Below, one piece after another: positions 17,986-26,894 of a stretch of 32,687 nucleotides of DNA (positions within the stretch are counted from its first letter, which is position 1; each line of letters starts with the position of its first letter). Source of the DNA: Comamonadaceae bacterium (GTDB lineage Bacteria > Pseudomonadota > Gammaproteobacteria > Burkholderiales > Burkholderiaceae_C). The notes below the pieces were generated by a model. That model was not told the origin of the DNA. It saw only the letters and a program-made list of their open reading frames with translations, and did no database searches. The translations under genes were made by a program, and so were the position numbers. The stretch spans positions 1 through 32,687 of the forward strand of contig CANGEE010000009.1 in NCBI GenBank assembly GCA_947452635.1, in the 5' to 3' direction.

Positions 17986-18752
17986 ACACGCCCACCACCT
18001 TAGGTCGTCTCTATTTGGTCCCTGCGCCGCTGGATTTTGGCTGCGACAGCACCACAGCGTTGGAAGACGTCATGCCCCTGGGCACCTTGAAAATAGCCGC
18101 TCAGTTGAGCCATTGGATTTGTGAAAACGCCAAATCCACACGCGCTTACCTGAAACGGGTCGACGCCTTGGTGCCCTTGCAAACGCCGATTCAAACCCAG
18201 CAAATCACCGAGTTGCCCCGGCAAGTGCACAAAAAAGGCGATCACACCGGTGATTTTGACGCCAAGCCTTTGCTGGCCTGCGCGCTGCAAGGTCTGGATG
18301 TGGGGCTGGTGAGCGAAGCCGGCATGCCCGCCGTGGCCGATCCGGGCAGCTCGGTGGTGCGGGCGGCGCACAGCCTGGGGCTGACCGTGGTGCCTTTGAC
18401 CGGTCCAGTCTCTCTGCTGCTGGCTTTGGCCGCCAGTGGCCTGAACGGGCAAAACTTTGCTTTTGTCGGCTATTTGCCGCAAGACGGCGAGCAGCGCAGC
18501 AAACGCATTCGGGAGTTGGAAAGCTTGGCCAGCAGAACCGGGCAAACTCAAATTTTCATTGAAACGCCCTACCGCAACGCCGCACTGCTACAGGCTTTGC
18601 TGCAAACACTGCAGCCCAACACCCGGCTGGCGGTCAGCAGCGGCTTGACCTTGGCCACCGCACAGACGCGCAGCGCAGCGGTGAGTCAATGGAAAAAGCA
18701 GGCGGGGGGGCCCAACAACAGCACGCCGGCGGTGTATGCCATCGGCCCTTGA
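17982..18752 (+). CDS. RsmI-like SAM-dependent methyltransferase (tetrapyrrole methylase fold)
   Basis: This 256-aa protein belongs to the tetrapyrrole methylase superfamily and resembles RsmI, the 2'-O-methylase of C1402 in 16S rRNA. It is divergent: the usual start (VATPIGNLxD) is replaced by LVPAPLDFGCDSTTALEDVMP, and the CEDTR element by CENAKSTRAYLKR. SAM-site features remain: SEAGMPAVADPGSSVVRAAH and VVPLTGPVSLLLALAASGL, plus FVGYLPQDGEQR. It is translationally coupled to yceF. I do not think it is the main RsmI; its substrate is unknown. Similar RsmI paralogues occur in other Burkholderiales as far as I recall. Confidence 0.8.
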   Translation: MNTPTTLGRLYLVPAPLDFGCDSTTALEDVMPLGTLKIAAQLSHWICENAKSTRAYLKRVDALVPLQTPIQTQQITELPRQVHKKGDHTGDFDAKPLLACALQGLDVGLVSEAGMPAVADPGSSVVRAAHSLGLTVVPLTGPVSLLLALAASGLNGQNFAFVGYLPQDGEQRSKRIRELESLASRTGQTQIFIETPYRNAALLQALLQTLQPNTRLAVSSGLTLATAQTRSAAVSQWKKQAGGPNNSTPAVYAIGP

Positions 18753-18787
18753 GTCGGCCCCCATTTCAGTCGCGGTAGACCCCCAAT

Positions 18788-18803
18788 CCGACCCAGCGGT
18801 CGG
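18788..18803. terminator. Stem-loop between convergent methyltransferase gene and sppA
   Basis: CCGACC and GGTCGG pair around a 4-base loop in the 56-bp gap between two convergent genes. No U-tract follows on either strand, so termination would be weak or need other factors. Confidence 0.3.
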
Positions 18804-18808
18804 CCGCC

Positions 18809-19831
18809 TTAACGCAAAGTGACCGACGCACGCATGGCTTGCCACACGCCCGCGCCCATGGCCGCGCCAAAGCGTTTGGCCAGCCGCTCGGCCACGTTTT
18901 CGCGGCGGGTGTAGTCGGTGATGTCTTCGGCTTTCACCACATCGCGCGCCACCATATCGAGGCTGCCCATGCCATCGGCCAAGCCCAACTCCACCGCTTG
19001 CTGACCGCTCCAGAACAAGCCGCTGAACATTTCAGGGGTTTCCTTCAAGCGATCGCCACGGCCTTTTTTCACCGCCTCGATGAACTGCGCGTGAATCTGG
19101 TTGAGCATCGATTGCGCGTGCTTGCGCTGCGCTTCGGTTTGCGGGCTGAAAGGGTCCAGGAATCCCTTGTTCTCGCCCGCCGTCATCAAGCGGCGTTCGA
19201 CCCCGAGTTTGTCCATCAGACCGGTAAAGCCGAAACCGTCCATCAACACGCCAATGCTGCCGACAATGCTGGCCTTGTCGACGTAAATTTTGTCCGTGGC
19301 GGCTGCAATGTAATAAGCCGCAGAAGCGCAAGACTCTTCCACGACCGCATAAATCGGCTTTTTGTAGACGGTTTTCAACCGGTGGATTTCGTCGTTGATG
19401 ATGCCGGCCTGCACCGGGCTGCCGCCGGGCGAGTTGATCACCAGCACCAAGGCTTGCGAGCCCGTGTCTTCCAATGCGCTGCGCATGGCCAGAACGATGT
19501 TTTCGGCACTGGCATCGGCCCCGGAAGCGATTTCGCCTTTGATCTCCACGGTGGCGGTATGCGCCGAGGTGGGGTTGTTGGTGGGGGCATTGTCATTGCG
19601 CAGCACCCAAAAAGCGGCCACCGCAAACAGCAACCAAGACAGTCGCAAACCGATGTTCCAGCGGCGCGCCACCTTGGCTTCTTGCAAATTCGAAAACACC
19701 AATTTTTCCAGCACCTGCCGGTCACTCGCCTGTTGCAAGGAGGTTGCTGCCGCCGCGTTCTCCAAGGGCTTGGCGGGCTGCTCCGCAGGGGTCACCAAGG
19801 GGTCCACAGGTTCAGAAGTAGGCTCGTGCAT
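18809..19831 (-). CDS. sppA: Signal peptide peptidase SppA-like S49 protease
   Basis: S49 peptidases are membrane-bound serine-lysine proteases that degrade released signal peptides. This 340-aa single-domain form has a charged cytoplasmic N-terminus, one membrane helix near residues 65-85 (LRLSWLLFAVAAFWVL), INSPGGSPVQAG, the probable catalytic Ser in EESCASAAYYIA near 167 and Lys in GENKGFLDPFS near 220. I choose the ATG at 19831, two bases after the Rieske stop, over the TTG in the ORF track. The gene is probably expressed with the Rieske, phosphatase and rluC genes upstream. Confidence 0.93.
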   Translation of the reverse strand: MHEPTSEPVDPLVTPAEQPAKPLENAAAATSLQQASDRQVLEKLVFSNLQEAKVARRWNIGLRLSWLLFAVAAFWVLRNDNAPTNNPTSAHTATVEIKGEIASGADASAENIVLAMRSALEDTGSQALVLVINSPGGSPVQAGIINDEIHRLKTVYKKPIYAVVEESCASAAYYIAAATDKIYVDKASIVGSIGVLMDGFGFTGLMDKLGVERRLMTAGENKGFLDPFSPQTEAQRKHAQSMLNQIHAQFIEAVKKGRGDRLKETPEMFSGLFWSGQQAVELGLADGMGSLDMVARDVVKAEDITDYTRRENVAERLAKRFGAAMGAGVWQAMRASVTLR

Positions 19832-19832
19832 G

Positions 19833-20198
19833 TCAAAATTCAAAAGGTTTCAAGTTGTAATCAGTATGCCAGTGAACCACGCCACCTTGCTCTGACAAGG
19901 TGATTTTGACCAAGCCACCGCGGCAAGGTCCGCCAGCACAGGCCCCTGTCTGAGGGCTGTAGGTGGCACCGTGGGTGGCGCAGATCAGCCATTGTCCGGT
20001 GCTGTCAAAAAAACGGTCCGGCTGAAAGTCCAACTCCATGGCCACATGGGTGCAGCGGTTCAAATAGGCCTGCACCTGACCTTGGTGGCGCACCGCAAAA
20101 GCGCGGCAGGTTTGCCCGGCGTAGACCACATCAAAAGGCACCGCCAGTCCGCCTTCTTGCAAATCAGCGGCATTGCACAAGGGAATTGATTCGCGCAT
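19833..20198 (-). CDS. Small Rieske [2Fe-2S] protein
   Basis: This is a 121-aa stand-alone Rieske domain, presumably a soluble electron carrier. The two cluster-binding motifs are CTH near residue 45 and CATHG near 73-76, followed by the fold motif GxCxxGPCRGG. No signal peptide or membrane anchor is seen. I use the ATG at 20198, two codons inside the ORF-track start, because GAGGAG sits exactly six bases ahead of it. That ribosome site overlaps the stop of the upstream phosphatase gene, implying coupling. Partner enzyme unknown; the operon context gives no clear redox reaction. Confidence 0.88.
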   Translation of the reverse strand: MRESIPLCNAADLQEGGLAVPFDVVYAGQTCRAFAVRHQGQVQAYLNRCTHVAMELDFQPDRFFDSTGQWLICATHGATYSPQTGACAGGPCRGGLVKITLSEQGGVVHWHTDYNLKPFEF

Positions 20199-20208
20199 GG
20201 CCATCTCC

Positions 20209-20877
20209 TCAAGCGTGTGCTTGCAACCACGCGTTCAACTCAGCCACTGAGTGCACCACCGCCAAGGGTTTGAGCACATCAAAGGCCGCAGGCTCGTGTG
20301 CGCCGTAGCTCACCCCAATACTGGGGCAACCCGCATTCAAGGCCATTTGCAAATCATGGGTGGTGTCGCCAATCATCAAGGTGCGTTCGGGCTCGGCACC
20401 GAATTCACGCATCAACTCCTGCAGCATCAAAGGGCTGGGTTTGCCGGCAGTTTCGTCGGCGGTGCGCGAACCATCGAACATGCCTTGCAAAGCCACGTCT
20501 TGCAGCGCATCGTCTAAGCCTCGGCGGCTTTTGCCTGTGGCCACCGTGAGCCAATGCTGGCGCGCCTTGAGTGCCGCCAGCATTGGCAAGACCCCCTCGA
20601 ACAGGCTGATGTCGTCTTGGTGTTTCAAATAATGGTGGCGGTAGCGCTGCCCCAGCGCAGGGTATTGGTCAGGCGAGACATCGGGTGCAGCATGGGCCAG
20701 CGCCTGGGCCAGCGCCATGCCGATCACATAAGAGGCCGCCTCGCGGCTGGGCTCTTGCCCGCCCACGTCCACCACCGCCCGCTGAATGCAACGGGTGATG
20801 ATGGCAGTGGAATCGAACAAAGTGCCGTCCCAATCGAAGGCGATCAGGTCAAATTGGCGGGGTCTGGATGCGGGCAT
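20209..20877 (-). CDS. HAD-superfamily phosphatase, Gph-like
   Basis: A 222-aa HAD hydrolase of the phosphoglycolate phosphatase type. Motif I is FDWDGTLFDS near residues 13-22 with both catalytic Asp, motif II is TVATGKSRRG, the motif III Lys is in GKPSP, and motif IV is IGDTTHDLQMA. A helical cap domain lies between motifs I and II. The ATG at 20877 is inside the end of rluC (29-bp overlap); the ORF track begins at an upstream TTG. The substrate is uncertain, with phosphoglycolate, pyrophosphate or other small phosphates possible. It sits directly after rluC in the same operon. Confidence 0.88.
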   Translation of the reverse strand: MPASRPRQFDLIAFDWDGTLFDSTAIITRCIQRAVVDVGGQEPSREAASYVIGMALAQALAHAAPDVSPDQYPALGQRYRHHYLKHQDDISLFEGVLPMLAALKARQHWLTVATGKSRRGLDDALQDVALQGMFDGSRTADETAGKPSPLMLQELMREFGAEPERTLMIGDTTHDLQMALNAGCPSIGVSYGAHEPAAFDVLKPLAVVHSVAELNAWLQAHA

Positions 20878-21853
20878 GGTCTTTGAATTGTTGCAGCTCA
20901 AGGGGTAATTCCGCGATCAACTCGACGCGTTCCCCCGACGCTGGGTGGTTGAACTGTAAACGCCAGGCGTGCAAAAACATGCGTTTGTGGCCCTGCTTTT
21001 GCAGCCGCTTGTTCCACTCAAAATCACCGTATTTGTCGTCACCGGCAATCGGGTGACCCTGGGAGGCCAGGTGCACCCGGATTTGGTGGGTGCGCCCGGT
21101 TTTGATAGTCACTTCCAGCAGGGTGCAGCCTTGCAGGCGTTCGGCGACCTTGACCAGGGTGATGGAGCGCATGCCATCCGGGTCTTCGGGGGTCGTGACC
21201 CGCACCCGGCGCTCACCTTCCGAGCCGTCCTTGCCAGGCAATAAGAATTTGTGCAGCGGCAGGTCCAGCACTTTCAGGCGCGCGGGCCATTCGCCTTGCA
21301 CCAAGGCCAAATAGGTCTTGCCGGTTTCGCGTTCGCGAAACTGGTCTTGCAGGTGCTTCAAAGCGCTGCGTTTTTTCGCCACCAGCAATATGCCGCTGGT
21401 GTCACGGTCTAACCGGTGCACCAATTCCAGCAGCTTGGCTTGCGGGCGGGCCTGCCGCAGTTGCTCGATGACGCCAAAACTCACCCCCGAGCCGCCGTGC
21501 ACCGCCACACCGGCGGGCTTGTTCAGCGCCAACAGGGCGTCATCCTCCAGCAACACCGGAAACTCCCGTCCCGGCGCAGGGTGTGCCGCTTTGTCGGCCA
21601 CTTTGTCGGAGATGCGCACCGGTGGCAGACGCACCACATCGCCTACCGCGACACGGCTGTCGGCCGAGGCGCGGCCTTTGTTGACCCGCACCTCACCGCT
21701 GCGGATGATCCGATACACATGTGTTTTGGGCACGCCTTTGAGATGGCGAATCAGGAAATTGTCCAGACGCTGACCGGCCGACTCTTCGTCCACGGTGAGC
21801 CATTTCACTTCCAAAGAGACGGGGGCCTGGTTGCCCCCTATAATGTGTTTCAC
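20849..21853 (-). CDS. rluC: 23S rRNA pseudouridine synthase RluC
   Basis: RluC makes pseudouridines at 955, 2504 and 2580 of 23S rRNA (E. coli numbering). The 334-aa protein has an N-terminal S4 RNA-binding domain (SAGQRLDNFLIRHLKGVPKTHVYRIIRSGEVRVNKGR) and the catalytic motif HRLDRDTSG near residue 148, then KTYLALVQG and TGRTHQIRVHL. There is no in-frame ATG near the N-terminus; I choose GTG at 21853 (VKHIIGG), though a TTG at 21901 and a GTG at 21808 are possible. It is divergent from rne, the usual Burkholderiales arrangement. Confidence 0.93.
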   Translation of the reverse strand: MKHIIGGNQAPVSLEVKWLTVDEESAGQRLDNFLIRHLKGVPKTHVYRIIRSGEVRVNKGRASADSRVAVGDVVRLPPVRISDKVADKAAHPAPGREFPVLLEDDALLALNKPAGVAVHGGSGVSFGVIEQLRQARPQAKLLELVHRLDRDTSGILLVAKKRSALKHLQDQFRERETGKTYLALVQGEWPARLKVLDLPLHKFLLPGKDGSEGERRVRVTTPEDPDGMRSITLVKVAERLQGCTLLEVTIKTGRTHQIRVHLASQGHPIAGDDKYGDFEWNKRLQKQGHKRMFLHAWRLQFNHPASGERVELIAELPLELQQFKDHARIQTPPI

Positions 21854-22417
21854 CAGCGTTTGGCCGTAAGTGGTTGATTTGAATGGAAATGAATTCCGCA
21901 ATCCAGGAGTTTAGTCCACACACCGCCCCGAAAACGCTGGTAGGTCGATGCCACCTCCCCTATTTTTGCAGACTGCAAGGCCAACGCCCGCAGTGGCAAA
22001 ACCAGTCAGAGGATGGGCAGACGCATTGAAACCCCGATACGGAATACCAGTATTCACCAGCCCTCGGCTGGTGAATGGAATGAAGCAAAATGATCGTGCT
22101 GATGGGAACTTGGATGACTTGGCTGCAGTGGCTTTTTGAGCCGCCCAGCCTGTGCACGCCCATGACCCCACCCCGGAAGGCGAAGATACCCTCTTTGCTC
22201 GAGCGGCGAGCCAGTGCCTCCATCCCCTTGCTTCATCCACGCGCCCTCTCCCCTGTTTCTGCGCCGATGCGCAGCTGAGCAGCGGACACTTCGGCAATTC
22301 CTTTCGTTTCAAGCGTCTTCTCCGGCATCGTGTGCCCTTTGTGGGCCGGTGACAAGCCAGCGCCGCCATTCAGTCTGAAGACTTGGCGGTGCGCGGCATT
22401 TAAAGAAGGACTGCATC
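21854..22417 (+). other. Long rluC-rne intergenic region, probable rne leader
   Basis: No protein gene is convincing here; the ORFs listed lack family features. A perfect TATAAT at 21839-21844 (plus strand, overlapping the rluC 5' end) is the best -10 candidate but has no good -35. A rne transcript from there would have a leader of over 560 bases. The region contains TTGCAGACTGCAA, a 6-1-6 palindrome at 21966-21978, and the strong hairpin at 22052-22076. A long structured leader is known to mediate RNase E autoregulation in E. coli; the same here is inference. Confidence 0.55.
22042..22076 (+). promoter_or_regulatory. Overlapping hairpins in the rne leader
   Basis: ATTCACCAGCC and GGCTGGTGAAT form a perfect 11-bp stem with a 3-base loop at 22052-22076. 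Just before it GAATAC-CA-GTATTC (22042-22055) is a second dyad that shares ATTC with the first stem, so the two cannot fully form together. They lie about 340 bases before the rne start and could be an autoregulatory RNA element. Confidence 0.5.
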
Positions 22418-25400
22418 ATGAAACGGATGCTTATTAACGCTACGCAGGCTGAAGAACGCCGCTTGGCCATCGTCGACGGACAAAAACTCCTCGACTACGA
22501 AATCGAAATCGAAGGCCGCGAACAGCGCAAAGGCAATATTTACAAAGCCGTTGTGACCCGCGTCGAGCCCTCACTCGAAGCCTGTTTTGTCGATTACGGT
22601 GAAGACCGCCATGGCTTTTTGCCATTCAAGGAAATCTCGCGTCAGTACTTTGCCGAAGGCGTATCCGTCAGCCAAGCGCGCATCAACGATGTGATCCGTG
22701 AAGGCCAAGAACTCTTGGTTCAGGTCGAAAAAGAGGAGCGCGGCAACAAAGGCGCAGCGCTCACCACCTTCGTCAGCCTGGCAGGTCGTTACGTGGTGCT
22801 CATGCCCAACAACCCGCGTGGCGGTGGCGTCAGCCGCCGCATCGAGGGTGACGACCGGGCCGAGCTCAAAGAAGCCATGGACCAGTTGGAATACCCCAAG
22901 GGCATGTCCATCATTGCACGCACCGCCGGCATTGGCCGTTCGGCACCCGAGTTGCAGTGGGACTTGAACTACCTGCTGAAATTGTGGACCGCCATCGACG
23001 GCGCCACCAAAGGGGGCAAAGGCGCTTTCTTGATTTACCAAGAATCCAGCTTGGTGATCCGCGCGATTCGCGACTATTTCAACAATGACATCGGCGACAT
23101 CCTGATCGACACCGACGATATTTACGAACAAGCGCAGCAATTCATGAGCCATGTGATGCCTGAATTCGCAGCGCGTGTAAAACGTTACCGCGACGACGCG
23201 CCGCTGTTCAGCCGCTTTCAGATCGAGCACCAAATCGAGTCGGCCTACGCCCGCACGGTGCAACTGCCCTCGGGCGGCGCCATCGTGATCGACCACACCG
23301 AGGCTTTGGTGTCGGTGGACGTGAACTCGGCCCGCGCCATCAAGGGCGGCGACATCGAAGAAACCGCCACACGCACCAACCTGGAAGCCGCCGACGAAGT
23401 GGCGCGCCAGATGCGCTTGCGCGACTTGGGCGGCCTGATCGTGATCGACTTCATCGACATGGAAGAGTCGAAGAACCGCCGCGAAGTGGAAAACCGCTTG
23501 CGCGACGCTTTGCGCCAAGACCGTGCCCGTGTGCAGTTTGGCACCATCAGTAAATTCGGCCTGATGGAAATGAGCCGCCAGCGCTTGAAGCCTGCACTGT
23601 CTGAAGGCTCTTCGATCCCTTGCCCGCGCTGCGGTGGCTCTGGCCACATCCGCGACACCGAGAGCTCGGCGCTGCAGATTTTGCGCATCATCCAAGAAGA
23701 GTCCATGAAGGACAACAGCGCCGCCGTGTACGCCCAAGTGCCGGTGGAAGTGGCTTCTTTCTTGCTGAACGAAAAGCGCTCGGAGATCGCCAAGATCGAA
23801 TTGCAGCAACGCATCAACGTGCTGCTGGTGCCCAACAAATCGATGGAAACACCGCACTACAAACTCGAGCGTTTGAAGCACGACGATCCGCGCCTGGACC
23901 ACATCGAAGCCAGCTACGCCATGGCCGAAGTCATGGAAGACGCCACCACCGTGACGCGCCGCTCGCAAGAGCCCACCAACAAGCAAACCCCGGTGATCAA
24001 AGGCGTTTTGCCGGACGCACCCGCGCCCATGGCCCCGGTCAAGGTGGAAACGCCCAAGGCCGCCCCGGTGGCCAAGGCGGCCCCTGCCGCACCGGTGGCA
24101 CCGGCTGCGTCGGGTGGTTTCTTTGGGTGGTTGAAAAACCTGTTTGGCGGCGAGTCGGCCCCAGCGCCTGAAGCCGCACCGGCCAAAGAAGAAAAACGCG
24201 AAGCGCGCAACGAAGGCCGCAATGGCGAACGCCGCGAAGGTCGCAATGGCGAGCGCCGTGAAGGCCGTGATGGTCGCCGTGGCGGCAACCGCCGTGGTGA
24301 GCGTGCGGGCGATCGCAACGAACGCCCCGAAGGCGCGCCCGCCGAATCGCGTGAAGCGCGCGAGCCACGTGAGCCCCGCGCGCCGCGCGAAGGTCGTCGC
24401 AACGACCGTGAGGGTGAGCGCGGTGGTGAGCGCCCAGAGCGCCCAGAGCGCGCACCGCGTGAACGCCGTGAAGCCCTGCCGGCGCAAGCCGCTGGCGGGC
24501 AATCGGTGGCCATGGACATTGCCGACAACACCTTGGGTGAACGCGCCCCACGTGGCGAACGCACCGACAACCGTGGGGAAGGTCGAGGCGAAGGTCGCCG
24601 TGAGCGCGGTGAAGGTCGCCGTGAACGCGGCGAACGCCGTCAAGCCGACACACCACGCCCTGAAGGGGACAACGCCCCCGTCGCCGAAGCCAACCTGGCC
24701 GAAGGGAACGCCGACAACGGTCCAACCGGTAGCGCAGAAGGCGCGACGCCCGAGCGCCGCGAACGCCGCTCGCGTGACCGCTATGGCCGTGATCGCCGTG
24801 AGCGCCAGCCCGAGCAGCGCAGCGATGCGCAAGGCGAAATGGCTTTTGCCGCCAACCCTGAAAATGACGCCGTAACGCCAGACAGCGCTGTGACGACCAC
24901 CTCGGACCACGAAGCTGCACCGCGCTCGTACTTTGAGCGGGCAACAGCCAACGCCGCGCCAGCTGCCGCCGCTACACAGGCGCAAGCCCCCGTGACGGGC
25001 CTGTGGTCGAACGCTGCGCCTGCAGTCCAGACCCAGACGGCGCCTGCACACGCACCTGCAACTGCAGCACCTGAAGCGGCTGCACCTGCACCCGCACCCG
25101 TCGTCTCTGTGCCTGTGGCGGCGAGCACGCCTGCCATCTCAGCGTCCGCGCCTGCTGTGCCGGCCCAAGCGCCAGTTCAAGCGCAGGTCACCACACCGGC
25201 GGCCGCCTCGGCATCGGGTCTGCCCAAGGTGCAAGCCTTCACCCTGCCGGTGGACAGCTTGATCGAAGTGGCCAGCGGTTCAGGCCTGCAATGGGTTAAC
25301 TCAGACCCCGCCAAAATCGCTGTCGTGCAAGCGGCGATTGCGGCAGAACCCAAGCCCATGCATGTGCCGCGCGAGCGCCCACCCACCGTGGTGGTGGACG

Positions 25401-25462
25401 AGGGTCCTCTGGTTCTGGTCGAAACCCGCAAGGTTCTGAGCGACATGAAACTGCCGTTCTGA
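22418..25462 (+). CDS. rne: Ribonuclease E
   Basis: RNase E is the main mRNA-decay and rRNA/tRNA-processing endonuclease. The 1014-aa protein has the N-terminal catalytic half: S1 domain near residues 38-120, the DNase I-like site with VDVNS near 300 and DFIDM near 346 (metal-binding Asp), and the Zn-link [12 protein letters not shown] near 402. The second half is low-complexity: [14 protein letters not shown] near 565-578 (a likely membrane-binding amphipathic helix), an Arg/Glu/Gly-rich region about 590-800, an Ala/Pro/Gln region, and an ordered-looking final segment ending [14 protein letters not shown] precedes the ATG at good spacing. Confidence 0.97.
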   Translation: MKRMLINATQAEERRLAIVDGQKLLDYEIEIEGREQRKGNIYKAVVTRVEPSLEACFVDYGEDRHGFLPFKEISRQYFAEGVSVSQARINDVIREGQELLVQVEKEERGNKGAALTTFVSLAGRYVVLMPNNPRGGGVSRRIEGDDRAELKEAMDQLEYPKGMSIIARTAGIGRSAPELQWDLNYLLKLWTAIDGATKGGKGAFLIYQESSLVIRAIRDYFNNDIGDILIDTDDIYEQAQQFMSHVMPEFAARVKRYRDDAPLFSRFQIEHQIESAYARTVQLPSGGAIVIDHTEALVSVDVNSARAIKGGDIEETATRTNLEAADEVARQMRLRDLGGLIVIDFIDMEESKNRREVENRLRDALRQDRARVQFGTISKFGLMEMSRQRLKPALSEGSSIPCPRCGGSGHIRDTESSALQILRIIQEESMKDNSAAVYAQVPVEVASFLLNEKRSEIAKIELQQRINVLLVPNKSMETPHYKLERLKHDDPRLDHIEASYAMAEVMEDATTVTRRSQEPTNKQTPVIKGVLPDAPAPMAPVKVETPKAAPVAKAAPAAPVAPAASGGFFGWLKNLFGGESAPAPEAAPAKEEKREARNEGRNGERREGRNGERREGRDGRRGGNRRGERAGDRNERPEGAPAESREAREPREPRAPREGRRNDREGERGGERPERPERAPRERREALPAQAAGGQSVAMDIADNTLGERAPRGERTDNRGEGRGEGRRERGEGRRERGERRQADTPRPEGDNAPVAEANLAEGNADNGPTGSAEGATPERRERRSRDRYGRDRRERQPEQRSDAQGEMAFAANPENDAVTPDSAVTTTSDHEAAPRSYFERATANAAPAAAATQAQAPVTGLWSNAAPAVQTQTAPAHAPATAAPEAAAPAPAPVVSVPVAASTPAISASAPAVPAQAPVQAQVTTPAAASASGLPKVQAFTLPVDSLIEVASGSGLQWVNSDPAKIAVVQAAIAAEPKPMHVPRERPPTVVVDEGPLVLVETRKVLSDMKLPF

Positions 25463-25480
25463 ACGCAGTCACTCTGAAAT

Positions 25481-25508
25481 AAAAATGCCGGACTTGTCCG
25501 GCATTTTT
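25481..25508. terminator. Bidirectional terminator between rne and hemY
   Basis: AAAAATGCCGGAC and GTCCGGCATTTTT form a perfect 13-bp stem, leaving two bases between the arms, 18 bases after the rne stop. A-runs before and T-runs after make it work for both strands, serving the convergent rne and hem transcripts. Confidence 0.92.
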
Positions 25509-25603
25509 ATTGGCCTTTGCACAGGACAGGCAAAAAAAAGCCTGAGCGCAAAGGGGGGGGGAGGCCCTATCTTCATGTCACCCTCCTCCAAAAAATATTC
25601 AGC

Positions 25604-26890
25604 TCAAGCAGTCGCGGCGCGCTTCCATGCGGCCGCAGCGGCGACGGCGTCCTCGCGTTGTTCTGCCAGTTGGGCCAAACCCGTCCAAGCTTGACGCCGC
25701 AGGCCGGTGTCGTCCAGGTGCTTGGCCGCTTGACTGAGCAAAGCCTGCGCCTTGCCCCAGAGTTGTCGCTTCATGCACGCCATACCGGCCAAATACATCA
25801 GCGCCGCATCCTGAGGTCTGGCCAGTTGGGCTGACTCGATACGCGCCAACCACTCGCGCTCAGCCAGCGCCTCGGCTTGCCCCAAGCTTTGGTCCAGCAC
25901 ACGCACCAATTGCATGATTTGGGCAGAAGACAATGACGCAGGTGATTTCAAAAAGCGGTCCCAAATGGGCACCAACCAATGTCGGGCCACCGCGGCATCA
26001 CCATTGAGTTTCAACCAACGTTGGGCCGCGTGCACCGCCAACTCTGGCATCAAGCGCTGCGCTGAACCCAAACTGTGCCAGAACCGTTGCAATTGGTCGG
26101 TTTCGTAGGTGTGGCCCAACAAGTCCATCACCAGGCCGCGCACAATGCTGTCGGCTGCGGCCGGTGAAAACGCACGGTGCTTGGCCAACAGCAAAGCCGT
26201 GTCCAGTGCCTGTGCAGGTTGATCTGCCAAACGCGAGGCCTTTAAGCGCAATCGCATGGCCACCGTGCGACGTGCCACACCCATGGGCAATTGGTCCAGC
26301 CATTGCAAACTGGCGGGGGCATCGCGGTCGTCCAGCGACCAACGCGCCGCGCGCAGCAAGCCGCCTTCTTTGAGGGTTTGGCGCACGGTCGATGGACCAG
26401 ACTGAGCCTCTTGCAAAGCACTCTCCAAAGACGCTTGGCGCGTGACTTTATCTTGCAAGGCATGCGCTGCTTCGGCCACCATCACATGCGCCAAGGCCTT
26501 GAGTGAGGGGGCATGCGCCAAGTTACCGCCCGCAAGTGCCAATGCCTTTTCCCGCTCAAGCACCAACTCGGCGGCTTTGCGTGCACGTAAAAATCGACCG
26601 GCCATGAAATTCGCACTGGCGTCCAACAAGGCCCCGTAGGCCGCTCGCTCTTTTTGCAGCAAACGCCAGCGTTGGGCTTGTTGCGGCAAGGCCCACAAGG
26701 CGGACAAGGCGCGCTGGGCAAAATGCATCACCAACAGCACCGCAACCAGCGCCAAAAGCACCAGATTCAAAGACAAATCCACGCGGTAAGGCGGCCAAAA
26801 GACCGTCACGGTGCCCGTGTTGCTGCCCGCCAACAAGGCGCCTGCCACGGCCATGGCAAACAAGCTGATCAACCACAAAGCGATGCGCAT
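25604..26890 (-). CDS. hemY: HemY-like TPR membrane protein
   Basis: This is the proteobacterial HemY of the hem operon, an inner-membrane tetratricopeptide protein linked to haem synthesis but not an oxidase. The 428-aa protein has two membrane helices near residues 4-24 and 40-60 (LNLVLLALVAVLLVMHF), then a long helical region with TPR-like repeats (DAALMYLAGMACMKRQLWGKAQALLSQA near the end). The ATG at 26890 is preceded by GGAAGG; the ORF-track extension upstream overlaps hemX and is rejected. It lies 4 bp after hemX. Confidence 0.92.
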   Translation of the reverse strand: MRIALWLISLFAMAVAGALLAGSNTGTVTVFWPPYRVDLSLNLVLLALVAVLLVMHFAQRALSALWALPQQAQRWRLLQKERAAYGALLDASANFMAGRFLRARKAAELVLEREKALALAGGNLAHAPSLKALAHVMVAEAAHALQDKVTRQASLESALQEAQSGPSTVRQTLKEGGLLRAARWSLDDRDAPASLQWLDQLPMGVARRTVAMRLRLKASRLADQPAQALDTALLLAKHRAFSPAAADSIVRGLVMDLLGHTYETDQLQRFWHSLGSAQRLMPELAVHAAQRWLKLNGDAAVARHWLVPIWDRFLKSPASLSSAQIMQLVRVLDQSLGQAEALAEREWLARIESAQLARPQDAALMYLAGMACMKRQLWGKAQALLSQAAKHLDDTGLRRQAWTGLAQLAEQREDAVAAAAAWKRAATA

Positions 26891-26894
26891 GGGG

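Noticed and set aside
21911-22369. 152-aa minus-strand ORF and short plus-strand ORFs in the rne leader
   Set aside because: No family motif and no ribosome site seen, and the strong hairpin falls inside; more likely leader RNA.
22571-25051. 826-aa minus-strand ORF opposite rne
   Set aside because: It is an antisense shadow of rne. Its composition reflects the Arg/Gly-rich repeat tract and it has no family motif.
25527-25544. CAGGC-A8-GCCTG inverted repeat after rne
   Set aside because: Only a 5-bp stem around an A-run, next to a much stronger bidirectional terminator; probably chance.
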